Source: Streptomyces sp. NBC_01485
Lineage (GTDB): Bacteria; Actinomycetota; Actinomycetes; Streptomycetales; Streptomycetaceae
Assembly: GCF_036227125.1 (NCBI RefSeq)
Contig: NZ_CP109435.1
Coordinates: 7,130,001 to 7,194,000 of the forward strand
Direction of reading: 5' to 3'
Length of the DNA: 64,000 nucleotides
In this document: positions 25,309 to 32,758 of the stretch, one piece after another
Layout of the letters: every line of letters begins with the position of its first letter
Position numbering within the stretch: position 1 is the stretch's first letter
Notes under the pieces: model-generated
Database searches by the model: none
Told to the model about the DNA's origin: nothing
Seen by the model: the letters and a program-made list of their open reading frames with translations, nothing else
Translations under genes and position numbers: made by a program

Positions 25309-27312
25309 TCAGTGAATCGTGCGTCCCCGCTCGTCGGGGATGCCGGACTTCCGCAGGAAATAACTGTTCACCTGGTCCCGCCACTCGCGCGCGCAGCGCA
25401 CCTGCTCCTCGAACCGTTCCGCCACGCGCGCATGCCGCGCCGGTTCCACCAGGTCCGCGAGGCCCGCCCACACCCGGCGGGCCTCCTCTGCCTCCTCGAC
25501 GCCCTCGAAACGCGTGTCGTAGATGTGCTGGACGACCGTCTTCCCGCTCCTCAGCACATGCCCGTACGGCACGTGGTGGAAGAACAGCAGCAGCTCGTCG
25601 GGGCAGGAGGCTACCGACTCGTACAACTCGGCCCACGGCTTGGCGTACTGCGCCGCGTAGCCGGTGCCGGTCGCCGCGCTGCGGTCGACGCCGATCCCGT
25701 CCCGGTCCGCGAAGTGGTACGTCCCCCAGGGGCTGTACTCGTAGCCGTCGACACCGGGCCCGTAGTGGTGCCCCGGCTGCACCATGAAACCGACGCCCAG
25801 CGGCGCGGTGTACTTCTCGTACGTCCGCCAGGAGCCGTGCAGCACCGCGCGCAGCCCGGCGGCCAGCCGCTCGGACGTGGACGCGGACGGGAGGGTGAGC
25901 GCGATCCACTCGTCCAGGATGTGGTGCGGGTCGGCGTCCGGTCGCCAGGCGAGCCGGCCGAAGGTGTACAGGTTCGCCTGGGCCAGCGGATGCCCGGTCC
26001 AGAACGGGTCGTCACCGACGTTGGACACCGCGACCAGCCCGCCCTGCGCCAACTCCCCTACAGTCGCTCCCTGTTCACCGTCCGGCCGGAAGCGCAGCAC
26101 CTCGCTCCACATCGGCCCGAGCCAGCACACGTGCCGCTGCTGCCCGGTGTACTCCTGCGTGGCCTGCACCTCCACGGCGAACCGGGTGCGCGGCAGCGCG
26201 CCGAGCACCGGTGAGACCGGCTCGCGCACCTGGAAGTCCATCGGCCCGTGCTTCACCTGGAGCACGGCGTTGTCGGCGAACTCCCCGTCGAGCGGGGCGA
26301 AATGGTCGTACGCGGCCCGTGCTCGGTCCGTCGAGCGGTCCCGCCAGTCCTGCCGGTGGTCGTACACGAACGCCCGCCAGTGGACCGTGCCGCCGAACGG
26401 CGCGAGCGCCGTGGCCAGCATGTTCGCGCCGTCCGCGTGCGAGCGGCCGTAGGTGAACGGGCCCGGCTGACCCTCCGAGTCGGCCTTCACCACGAACCCA
26501 CCGAAGTCCGGGATCGCCTCATACACCCCGTGCACGGCCTCCGCCCACCAGCCCCGCACCGCCTCGTCGAGCGGGTCCGCCGTGGACAGCCCGCCGAGCA
26601 CGACCGGCGCGGCGAAGGTCACCGACAGATGCGTCCGTATCCCGTACGGCCGCAACGCGCCCGCGAGGTCGGCCACTTCGCCGATGCGGTCGGTCAGCAG
26701 GCGGGCCTCGGCCTCGTGCACGTTGACGTTGTTGACGGAGACGGCGTTGACCCCGCAGGCCGCCAGCAGCCTGCCGTACGCCCGCACCTGAGCGAAGTCC
26801 CCACGTGCCCGCCCGTCCCGCCAGAACAGCGAACCTCCCGCGTATCCTCGCTCCACCTGGCCCATGACCGGGTGCACGGCCACGTTGTCCCAGTGGTCCA
26901 GCATGCGCAGCGCCGCCGCCGGGCGGTGAACCTCGCGCGCGCGGGTGCCCCGGAAGGCGTCCTCTCCGACCCGTACGACATGGAACAGCCCGTACAGCAC
27001 GCCGTGTTGACCGGACGCGGTGACGGTCGTCGTACCGCCCGCCCGGGCGAACGCGAACCCTTCCGCGCCGAGCCCAAGGTCGTCGCCGGCCACCAGATCG
27101 AGCAGCAGGTCGTACGGACCGTCCCGCACGACCTCCCCGCCGAACCGCTCGCAGGCACTGGTCACTTCGGCGCGCACGGTCTCGACGAGGGGGCCGGTTC
27201 CCCGGATCAGGGTCCGCCGGGTTCCCAGGGGTCGGAAGGCATCCATGGGCAGCCATGCGGGGTCCGGTAGGTCAGGTCGGTCCGGCAGGTCTGGTCGGTC
27301 CGGTCGGTTCAA
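25309..27312 (-). CDS. aguA: GH67 alpha-glucuronidase
   Basis: The product is 667 residues from TTG 27312, which has GTGGAG 8 bases upstream; ATG 27246 would remove the conserved DPAWLP start. Family 67 is clear: GGFVVKADSEGQPGP carries the catalytic Glu, and AVLQVKHGPMDFQVREPVSP carries the Asp and Glu pair. DHWDNVAVHPVMGQVERGYAG and PGHHYGPGVDGYEYSPWGTY are further hallmarks. It removes 4-O-methyl-glucuronic acid from the non-reducing end of imported aldouronates. No signal peptide, so cytoplasmic. The first 20 residues are a repeat-encoded RPDLPD tract. The TTG overlaps the stop of a GH92 relic, hinting at a former coupled operon. Confidence 0.93.
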   Translation of the reverse strand: MNRPDRPDLPDRPDLPDPAWLPMDAFRPLGTRRTLIRGTGPLVETVRAEVTSACERFGGEVVRDGPYDLLLDLVAGDDLGLGAEGFAFARAGGTTTVTASGQHGVLYGLFHVVRVGEDAFRGTRAREVHRPAAALRMLDHWDNVAVHPVMGQVERGYAGGSLFWRDGRARGDFAQVRAYGRLLAACGVNAVSVNNVNVHEAEARLLTDRIGEVADLAGALRPYGIRTHLSVTFAAPVVLGGLSTADPLDEAVRGWWAEAVHGVYEAIPDFGGFVVKADSEGQPGPFTYGRSHADGANMLATALAPFGGTVHWRAFVYDHRQDWRDRSTDRARAAYDHFAPLDGEFADNAVLQVKHGPMDFQVREPVSPVLGALPRTRFAVEVQATQEYTGQQRHVCWLGPMWSEVLRFRPDGEQGATVGELAQGGLVAVSNVGDDPFWTGHPLAQANLYTFGRLAWRPDADPHHILDEWIALTLPSASTSERLAAGLRAVLHGSWRTYEKYTAPLGVGFMVQPGHHYGPGVDGYEYSPWGTYHFADRDGIGVDRSAATGTGYAAQYAKPWAELYESVASCPDELLLFFHHVPYGHVLRSGKTVVQHIYDTRFEGVEEAEEARRVWAGLADLVEPARHARVAERFEEQVRCAREWRDQVNSYFLRKSGIPDERGRTIH

Positions 27313-27640
27313 GAGAGCAACTCCACTTCGGACAACTGGACTTGGCCGTCGAACACCAGGCGGTACCTCTCGTACGTACCCGGCGACCGCACGGTGAACG
27401 CGCGAGTCTGCCGGTCCCAGGCGAAGGTCTGCCCGGAGCGGCGGTCCAGAGGCTTCCAGGTCGTCCCGTCGGACGAGCCCAGCAGGGTCCAGCCGGCGGG
27501 CGCCGAGGAGTGGCCGGCCGAGGTGAGCGTGTACTGCACCGCCTTCCCGGAGCCGTCGACCGGCAGACCGACCGGAGACGGTCCCGTCCGCCGTACAGGT
27601 TGGCCAGGCCCCGGCCGTCCGACGACGTGCCGGTCATCAG
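27309..27640 (-). pseudogene. C-terminal relic of a GH92-type glycosidase (F5/8C domain)
   Basis: The last about 90 residues (VGLPVDGSGKAVQYTLTSAG, SSDGTTWKPLDRRSGQTFAW, RLVFDGQVQLSEVELLS then TGA) are a discoidin/F5/8-type carbohydrate-binding domain like those ending Streptomyces GH92 alpha-mannosidases. About 19 preceding residues (TGTSSDGRGLANLYGGRD) lie in a different frame, so there is a frameshift at about 27575-27585. Everything further upstream, including the catalytic domain, is gone. The boundary with unrelated sequence is near 27640. Confidence 0.65.
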
Positions 27641-27660
27641 GTCGGCCTACCCCGCCACGC

Positions 27661-27695
27661 GGGCCGTGCAGGGGGCCTTTCGTCGTGCCCGGCCC
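27661..27695 (-). terminator. Hairpin after the HD-domain gene
   Basis: GGGCCG at 27661-27666 pairs with CGGCCC at 27690-27695, with further partial pairing inside. It overlaps the stop codon of the leftward HD gene. Confidence 0.45.
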
Positions 27696-28276
27696 TAGCT
27701 CGACTTCTCGCCCAGGACGGCGCGCAGCCACTCGAGGGGGTCCATGCCGAGGAGCTGGTCCGCGAGATCGTTGGCAGTCTTGGTCACGAGGCGGCTGCGG
27801 CTGTTGTCGATCCACCGCTGGGCCAGCTCGTACCCCTGCGCCTTGTACTCGATGCCCTGCAGCATGCATTCCAGCTTGTCCGCGTCGCGGGCGCAGACGG
27901 CCTCAGTCGACTCGCGGCCCTCATACTCGCCGATCAACTCGCGGATCGTGGAGGCGAGGACCTCGGGCATGCCCGCCGTCTGGTCGGCGGTCACGGCCTG
28001 TGGGTCGGCCTCGCCGCCCAGGTACTTCTTACCGAGGTGGTTGACGTCCCCGGTCCTCGTCTCCTGGGAGTCGTGCCAGACCGCGAGGAACGCGGCTCGG
28101 GCCGGGTCCGCGCCCTCCAGCTTCGCGATGATCGACGCGATCAGTGACGTCCGCCAAGCGTGCTCGGCCACGCTCTCCGGATCCCGTACCCCGGCCATCC
28201 ACCAGCCCGTACGCCTGGACTGTTTGAGCGTCCCCGCCTCGTACAAGAACCGTGCCACCTGGTCCAGCTCAGTCAC
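27695..28276 (-). CDS. HD-domain phosphohydrolase, YfbR/HDDC2-like
   Basis: The product is 193 residues from GTG 28276, with GAGAGGAG upstream. The HD metal site is complete: His39 (SVAEHAWRTS), His68-Asp69 (AVWHDSQETRTGD) and Asp133 (ARDADKLECML). Spacing matches 5'-deoxynucleotidases of the YfbR group, which hydrolyse dNMPs, and Arg21/22 precede in the expected place. It starts 13 bases after the XRE regulator gene, so the two form an operon. Substrate and pathway are inferred; a role in nucleotide-pool control or phage defence is possible but not shown. Confidence 0.85.
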   Translation of the reverse strand: MTELDQVARFLYEAGTLKQSRRTGWWMAGVRDPESVAEHAWRTSLIASIIAKLEGADPARAAFLAVWHDSQETRTGDVNHLGKKYLGGEADPQAVTADQTAGMPEVLASTIRELIGEYEGRESTEAVCARDADKLECMLQGIEYKAQGYELAQRWIDNSRSRLVTKTANDLADQLLGMDPLEWLRAVLGEKSS

Positions 28277-28289
28277 TGTCGGACTCCTC

Positions 28290-29402
28290 TCACGCCTCGG
28301 CGAGGCGGACTGCATATGCGACACTCTCCAGCTCACGGCGCGCGCGAGGGGAGAGCTCCGGGCTATCCAACATCATGGGGAGCCGCTCGCGAAGGGCGCG
28401 GCTGGCTGTCCCCGACCGGAGAAGGTTCGGGCGGACGGCGAGGAGAGACCACAGCGAATGGATGTTGAGGTCGACGTAACCGTGCACCGTCGAAAGCCCG
28501 TGGGCGAGGTGCGTGAGCAGCCTGTCGCCGGGCCAGGGTCCTGGGTTGGGAGAGGCGATGAAGTCGTCCGAGAGCTCCAGTTGCCCCATCTCGCCGATCC
28601 AGTAGGCCCAGTAGCTGAGGTTGGCGGCCTTGCCGCGGTCGTCGCCGAGGGCAGTGTCGATGAAGTGGCCCATGCGGTCGCGGTCGCCGTGGCGCGCTGC
28701 CACGGCTGCGACGGAGCGGGCATTGAGCCAGTCGATGAGCCAGCCACTCGGCCGCTCCGCGGCCTGCTGGTGGGCAAGCCAGTCCGCGGTGTCGTCCTGG
28801 TCGTCGTAGCCGGACAGGTAGAGCGCCTGACGTCGTAACAGGAACTGCCGATCGCCGCGGGCCTGCTCGGCGGTCTGACGCATCCGTGCGAAGAACACCT
28901 TGCGGTCGACGGCTGACAGCTCAGGCGCCGAGGGCGCGGGCCCGCGTCGCGGCCGCGACGCCGCTGGCAGGTCGCGCACCGGCTGCGGTGGCACGCTGTT
29001 GAGCGGCCAGGCGAGGACCCCCACCAGGTCGCGCTGCATGACCCGTGCCCCCAGCGGACTGTCTTCGATGGGGGCCTCGTCGTCGAGTGCGCTGGACAGG
29101 AGTACGTCCGCCTCTATCGCTCGCTCTAGAGCCTGGAGCAGCGCGGGTGACGTACCCATCTGCATGAACCGGTGGCGGTAGACGAGCATCTGGCCGACGG
29201 AGACCGCGGTCAGTGGCCGGCGCCCGGACTCCCATCCCGCGATGCTGTCGGCCGAGACGCGTAGCTGCTCGGCCATCGTGTCCTGGGTGTGGCCCAAGTG
29301 CTCGCGCATTACCCGGAAGACGTAGCCGGAGATGACGCCGACTCGGGGCTTTGAAGGCGAACCCTGACTGCCGGTCAGGGTTGGTCCTGGACTCGACGGC
29401 AT
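28290..29402 (-). CDS. XRE-family regulator with a large C-terminal sensor region
   Basis: The product is 370 residues from ATG 29402. Residues about 24-75 form a Cro/CI helix-turn-helix (FRVMREHLGHTQDTMAEQL, SADSIAGWESGRRPLTAVSV). A Pro-rich linker (AASRPRRGPAPSAPELS) leads into an all-helical C-terminal half of about 190 residues, with TPR-like helices (ADWLAHQQAAERPSGWLIDW, NLSYWAYWIGEMGQLELSDD). This build is common among Streptomyces regulators of unknown signal. It is divergent from a three-gene set starting at 29528 and upstream of the HD gene, so it is likely the local switch for both. Inverted CTACCTG/CAGGTAG arms lie in the promoter gap. Confidence 0.85.
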   Translation of the reverse strand: MPSSPGPTLTGSQGSPSKPRVGVISGYVFRVMREHLGHTQDTMAEQLRVSADSIAGWESGRRPLTAVSVGQMLVYRHRFMQMGTSPALLQALERAIEADVLLSSALDDEAPIEDSPLGARVMQRDLVGVLAWPLNSVPPQPVRDLPAASRPRRGPAPSAPELSAVDRKVFFARMRQTAEQARGDRQFLLRRQALYLSGYDDQDDTADWLAHQQAAERPSGWLIDWLNARSVAAVAARHGDRDRMGHFIDTALGDDRGKAANLSYWAYWIGEMGQLELSDDFIASPNPGPWPGDRLLTHLAHGLSTVHGYVDLNIHSLWSLLAVRPNLLRSGTASRALRERLPMMLDSPELSPRARRELESVAYAVRLAEA

Positions 29403-29434
29403 GCAACCACCATTCCCCGTGCGGTACGCCGTGC

Positions 29435-29491
29435 CTACCTGTACTGGCGGTCACTTCAACGCGTGAGCGCGACTTCCTACTCTCCAGGTAG
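29435..29491. promoter_or_regulatory. Inverted CTACCTG arms in the XRE divergent promoter
   Basis: CTACCTG at 29435-29441 and its complement CAGGTAG at 29485-29491 lie 43 bases apart in the 125-bp divergent gap, one near each start. They may be half-sites for the XRE regulator. Confidence 0.4.
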
Positions 29492-29527
29492 TCACCCGAA
29501 AACAGAGCGTATAGGGACGGTGCAGTC

Positions 29528-30166
29528 GTGGATGCCGATATGCCGGTGAGTGCCCGGCCAGAGCAGGAACCCCCCACCAGAACCCGCGCGCTGCGCCCCG
29601 GCGACGGCGGCCCTGGCGTTCTCGTACGCCCTGCTGCCCACCGCCGCCTGATGACCGGGAACTGGCTGCTGTCCGGCCTCCCGGGGCCTGGCCGGAACCG
29701 CGCCCGGATGGAGTGGGACAAGAACCAGGCGACCCTGATCCCCACCGGGACCCTGTTCGCGGCCGTAAAGCTGCCCGGACGACTCATGCTCGCTGCGGCC
29801 TCCCAACAGGAGGCTCCTTCCCCGAGGCTCGACGAGTTCCTGCGTGAGGCCCTCGTGGGAGGCACCCCGGTCATCTGCGACCCGCGCAGCCTCACCTACT
29901 ACGCGCTGGTACCAGCCGGCCTACCCGTGATGTGGCGCAGGGCTGCAGTGGCGTGGCGGTACGTGGGAGTCGAGTGCCTGGGACGTACCAGCTACGTTGG
30001 CGTGCCGCGACCAGACATCACCGAGTTCGACCCGGAAACGAGATCCTCGTACTGGGCGGTCCCGATGATCGGGATGGGCCTGCTCGGCGATGTGGCCGCC
30101 GTGGCACGGCTGATCGCCGCTGGATGCCATGAGCCCGCCGAGGAGGCCGGCCATGCGCAGGCCTGA
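29528..30166 (+). CDS. Hypothetical protein, possibly a short prim-pol-like domain
   Basis: The product is 212 residues from GTG 29528; ATG 29540 is an alternative. It is soluble, with a conserved-looking core: WDKNQATLIPTGTLFAAVKL, GGTPVICDPRSLTYYALVPA, GVECLGRTSYVGVPRP, SSYWAVP. The order and spacing of these strands recall the C-terminal half of the short actinobacterial bifunctional DNA primase/polymerase N-terminal domain (LLPTGxxFDxxxxP, then YFxxPPG, then GxGxYVxAPP). I cannot see its catalytic acidic residues, so this is only a weak structural hint. The first gene of a coupled three-gene set; the next ATG lies inside its end. Confidence 0.65.
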   Translation: MDADMPVSARPEQEPPTRTRALRPGDGGPGVLVRPAAHRRLMTGNWLLSGLPGPGRNRARMEWDKNQATLIPTGTLFAAVKLPGRLMLAAASQQEAPSPRLDEFLREALVGGTPVICDPRSLTYYALVPAGLPVMWRRAAVAWRYVGVECLGRTSYVGVPRPDITEFDPETRSSYWAVPMIGMGLLGDVAAVARLIAAGCHEPAEEAGHAQA

Positions 30167-30260
30167 CTGGCGCGTCGTGCTGTACCTCGCCGTACTGCTC
30201 GCGGTGGCTGCGGCCCTCGCCTGGCGCATCGCCAACTGCTGTTGCCCGGAGGGGACATGA
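30153..30260 (+). CDS. 35-residue single-pass membrane peptide
   Basis: The peptide is MRRPDWRVVLYLAVLLAVAA followed by ALAWRIANCCCPEGT. A positively charged N-terminus, one membrane helix of about 18 residues and a CCC tail give an inside-to-outside single-pass topology. GAGGAGG lies 7 bases before the ATG. It starts within the end of the preceding gene and its TGA overlaps the next ATG (ATGA), so all three are translationally coupled, which argues that it is real. Function is unknown. The triple Cys could bind metal, be acylated or form disulfides. Confidence 0.65.
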   Translation: MRRPDWRVVLYLAVLLAVAAALAWRIANCCCPEGT

Positions 30261-30967
30261 CCCGGAGTCCGCTGCACTGGCGAGGCCTGCGAGTACCGTT
30301 CATCACGCCCTGGTCCGCCGAGGCACCGGGGGAGCCGCCGATCGTGCCGCGCAGGTGGGGCGGTCCGGGCATCGGCTATCAGGACGAGCACCACACCGAC
30401 CGCCGTGACGACGTGCTGTGGCTCCGGGTACCGGTCGCGCCCGGCCGTGGCACGCCGCACTTCGCAGGCGTGCACGCCCTGCGCCAGCGGCAGGCCATGG
30501 ACCGCGACCTGTGCCAGGTGTGCGGCGGACCGACCGTCGGTGACCGCCCCGATGGCCGGCTGCTGTTCCTGATGCACTCCACCTCGGGACGCCCCGTCAG
30601 CGAGGGCGAGCTGTCGGCGGCTCCGCCCGTACACGAAGCGTGCGCACGGGAAGCTGTCCAGGAGTGCCCCCATCTGCGCCGTGGGTGGACCGCGGCGCTC
30701 GTCAAGCACACGCCGGCCTGGGGCGTCGCAGGCATCCTCTACGAGCCCAGGACCCTGCGGCCCCGCCCCACCTCGAGCGCCGACAGTGACGGCCTGGACC
30801 TCGTGCCGTACGAGGACGATGCGCGGCTGCGATGGGTCCTCGCCGCCCGCAGGGTGGTGGCTCTCCACGGCGTCGAGGAGGTCGCCCTCAGTGCCCTCGT
30901 AGGGGCTGCAGAACAACGTTTTTCTCCTGGTTGCGCAGGAATCAGTAGTGGTCCAAGTGGACAGTGA
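30257..30967 (+). CDS. Hypothetical protein with a zinc-ribbon-like Cys/His set
   Basis: The product is 236 residues from ATG 30257, overlapping the 35-residue gene by 4 bases. An N-terminal RWxGxGxGYxDE-like region (RRWGGPGIGYQDEHHTDRRD) precedes a metal-site candidate: CQVC, then HEAC about 55 residues on, then CPHL. This gives Cys2 plus His/Cys and Cys/His ligands. The C-terminal third is acidic then basic without motif. Proteins of this kind recur beside HTH genes in Streptomyces, as I recall, without assigned function. The end of the gene (from about 30910) has lower GC and may be altered by fusion to non-coding sequence. Confidence 0.65.
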   Translation: MTRSPLHWRGLRVPFITPWSAEAPGEPPIVPRRWGGPGIGYQDEHHTDRRDDVLWLRVPVAPGRGTPHFAGVHALRQRQAMDRDLCQVCGGPTVGDRPDGRLLFLMHSTSGRPVSEGELSAAPPVHEACAREAVQECPHLRRGWTAALVKHTPAWGVAGILYEPRTLRPRPTSSADSDGLDLVPYEDDARLRWVLAARRVVALHGVEEVALSALVGAAEQRFSPGCAGISSGPSGQ

Positions 30968-31219
30968 TGTCAAGGATGCTGATTGCGCCAGGCGGGACCC
31001 ATGTCCTGCGATTTTCCGACAGGCCACCCACCGCCCGGTCATATTTCCATGAGGTCTCAACTCGGAAAAGACCGATGGCCAACCTTGCATTCGATCTTGC
31101 TCCGTCGGCAAGAAGTGGACTATACCTGTCGCGATCCATACGACCCTGCTTGACCTGACCGCGGTGCCGGGAAGGATCCGGTTCACCGCCTGAGTCCTGG
31201 AGAAGGCGAGGACTTGAGC

Positions 31220-32713
31220 ATGGGATCCCACTCCGAGTACAAAGGCTCCGAAAACAACGGCTCCGAGTACGAAGGCTCCGAGAAGAACAGTTTTGCCGGT
31301 GTCGGCCGCAGAGATCTGATCAAGAGGTCGGCGGCACTCGGCCTGATCTCCGTCCCCGCGATGAGTTTGCTGTCCGCCTGCGCCAGCAGCGCCGGGGGTG
31401 ACGAGCAGAAGGCGAAGGCCGGAAAGAAGACCACGAAGAACCCCCTCGCGGTCAACGAGACCGCCCAGATGGAATTCGTCCTGTTCGACGGCGGTTTCGG
31501 CAAGGAATACGCCGAGGACGCGGTGAAGATCTACGAGGAGAACTTCCCCGGTGCGAAGGTGAAGTTCTCCGCCACCCAGAAGATCCAGTCGACGCTTCAG
31601 CCCCGTTTCAACCAGGGCACCCCGCCCGACCTCATCGACAACTCGGGCGCCGAGCAGATGGACATGGGCGTCCTGGTCGGCAAGAACCAGCTCGCCGACC
31701 TCACCCCGCTCCTCGACGCCGCGTCCTACGACGACCCAGGCAAGAAGGTCCGCGACACCCTGCGCCCCGGCATCGTCGAGATGGGCCAGTTCGACGGCGC
31801 CCCGGTCTGGATCATGTACTACGCCTACACCGTGTACGGCGTCTGGTACTCGCACAAGGCCCTCGACTCGCTCGACGCCACGTACCCCGAGACCTGGGAC
31901 GAGATGCTCGCGGTCTGCGAGAAGGCCAGGAAGAAGGGCATGGCCGGCTGGACGTACGCGGGCAAATACCCGTACTACCTGCCCTTCTCGCTGTACCCGA
32001 TGATCGGCAAGGTCGGCGGGCGCGAGGTCCTCGACGCCATCGACAACCTGGAGCCGAACGCCTGGAAACACCCGGCGGTCAAGGCGTGTTTCGAGGCCTA
32101 CTACGAGCTGTACAAGAAGGGTTACGTCCTCCAGGGCACCCCCGGCCTGGACCACATCCAGTCGCAGACCGCGTGGGCCAAGGGCAAGGCCCTGTTCATC
32201 CCCAACGGCTCCTGGGTGGAGAACGAGTCGGCGAACGTCACCCCCGCCGACTTCGACCTGGTTGTCTCCGCGCCCACCGGCATCGACTCCTCCGACAAGC
32301 TGCCCTTCGGCACCATCTGGGCCTCCGGCGGCGAGCCGTTCGTCGTACCGGCGAAGGCGAAGAACACGCCGGGCGGTATGGAACAACTGCGCGTCATGCT
32401 CAGCGAGGCGTCGTCCAAGAACTTCACCGCCAAGGTCAAGTCACTGACCGCGTACAACGGCGGTACCGACGGCATCACCCTCACCCCGGGACTCAAGTCG
32501 GGGGTCGCGGCGCTGGACAAGGCCGGCGCCAACGTGGTGAATCCGCGACTGCAGGACTGGTATGTCCAGTTGCAGAAGGAGAAGATCGGCGTGTCCGGTC
32601 TCGGCGAGATGATGGCCGGCCGGCTCACCCCGGCCGAGGCGATCAAGAAGATCCAGGGATATGCCGACGCCACGGCCCAGGACACGACGATCAAGCATTA
32701 CAAGCACCAGTGA
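31220..32713 (+). CDS. ngcE: NgcE-type amino-sugar binding lipoprotein
   Basis: The product is 497 residues from ATG 31220 (GCGAGGA 7 bases upstream); TTG 31214 is too close to that site. An unusual Ser/Gly/Glu-rich N-terminal extension of about 25 residues, made of short repeats (SEYKGSENNGSEYEGSEKN), precedes a twin-arginine lipoprotein signal (GRRDLIKRSAALGL, then LLSAC). The mature part is a cluster B solute-binding protein with YPETWDEMLAVCEKA and IPNGSWVENE motifs. It resembles NgcE of S. olivaceoviridis and, by position, S. coelicolor SCO6005, described for N-acetylglucosamine/diacetylchitobiose uptake. It heads ngcEFG with a shared ATPase elsewhere. The ligand is inferred from orthology. 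Confidence 0.88.
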   Translation: MGSHSEYKGSENNGSEYEGSEKNSFAGVGRRDLIKRSAALGLISVPAMSLLSACASSAGGDEQKAKAGKKTTKNPLAVNETAQMEFVLFDGGFGKEYAEDAVKIYEENFPGAKVKFSATQKIQSTLQPRFNQGTPPDLIDNSGAEQMDMGVLVGKNQLADLTPLLDAASYDDPGKKVRDTLRPGIVEMGQFDGAPVWIMYYAYTVYGVWYSHKALDSLDATYPETWDEMLAVCEKARKKGMAGWTYAGKYPYYLPFSLYPMIGKVGGREVLDAIDNLEPNAWKHPAVKACFEAYYELYKKGYVLQGTPGLDHIQSQTAWAKGKALFIPNGSWVENESANVTPADFDLVVSAPTGIDSSDKLPFGTIWASGGEPFVVPAKAKNTPGGMEQLRVMLSEASSKNFTAKVKSLTAYNGGTDGITLTPGLKSGVAALDKAGANVVNPRLQDWYVQLQKEKIGVSGLGEMMAGRLTPAEAIKKIQGYADATAQDTTIKHYKHQ

Positions 32714-32758
32714 CGGCGAGAATTACGGCCAACTGTCCATAAAAGCACCGGAGTGGCG

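Noticed and set aside
23332..26214. 960-codon forward frame across GH42 and the opposite strand of GH67
   Set aside because: Arg/Pro/His-rich translation typical of a shifted frame in high-GC DNA. It covers two well-supported genes and has no motifs.
30943..30962. AGTGGTCCAAGTGGAC as a DasR (dre) site near ngcE
   Set aside because: Only the left half resembles the dre consensus. The right half has the wrong arm (AGTGGAC instead of GACCACT), and it lies inside the preceding coding end.
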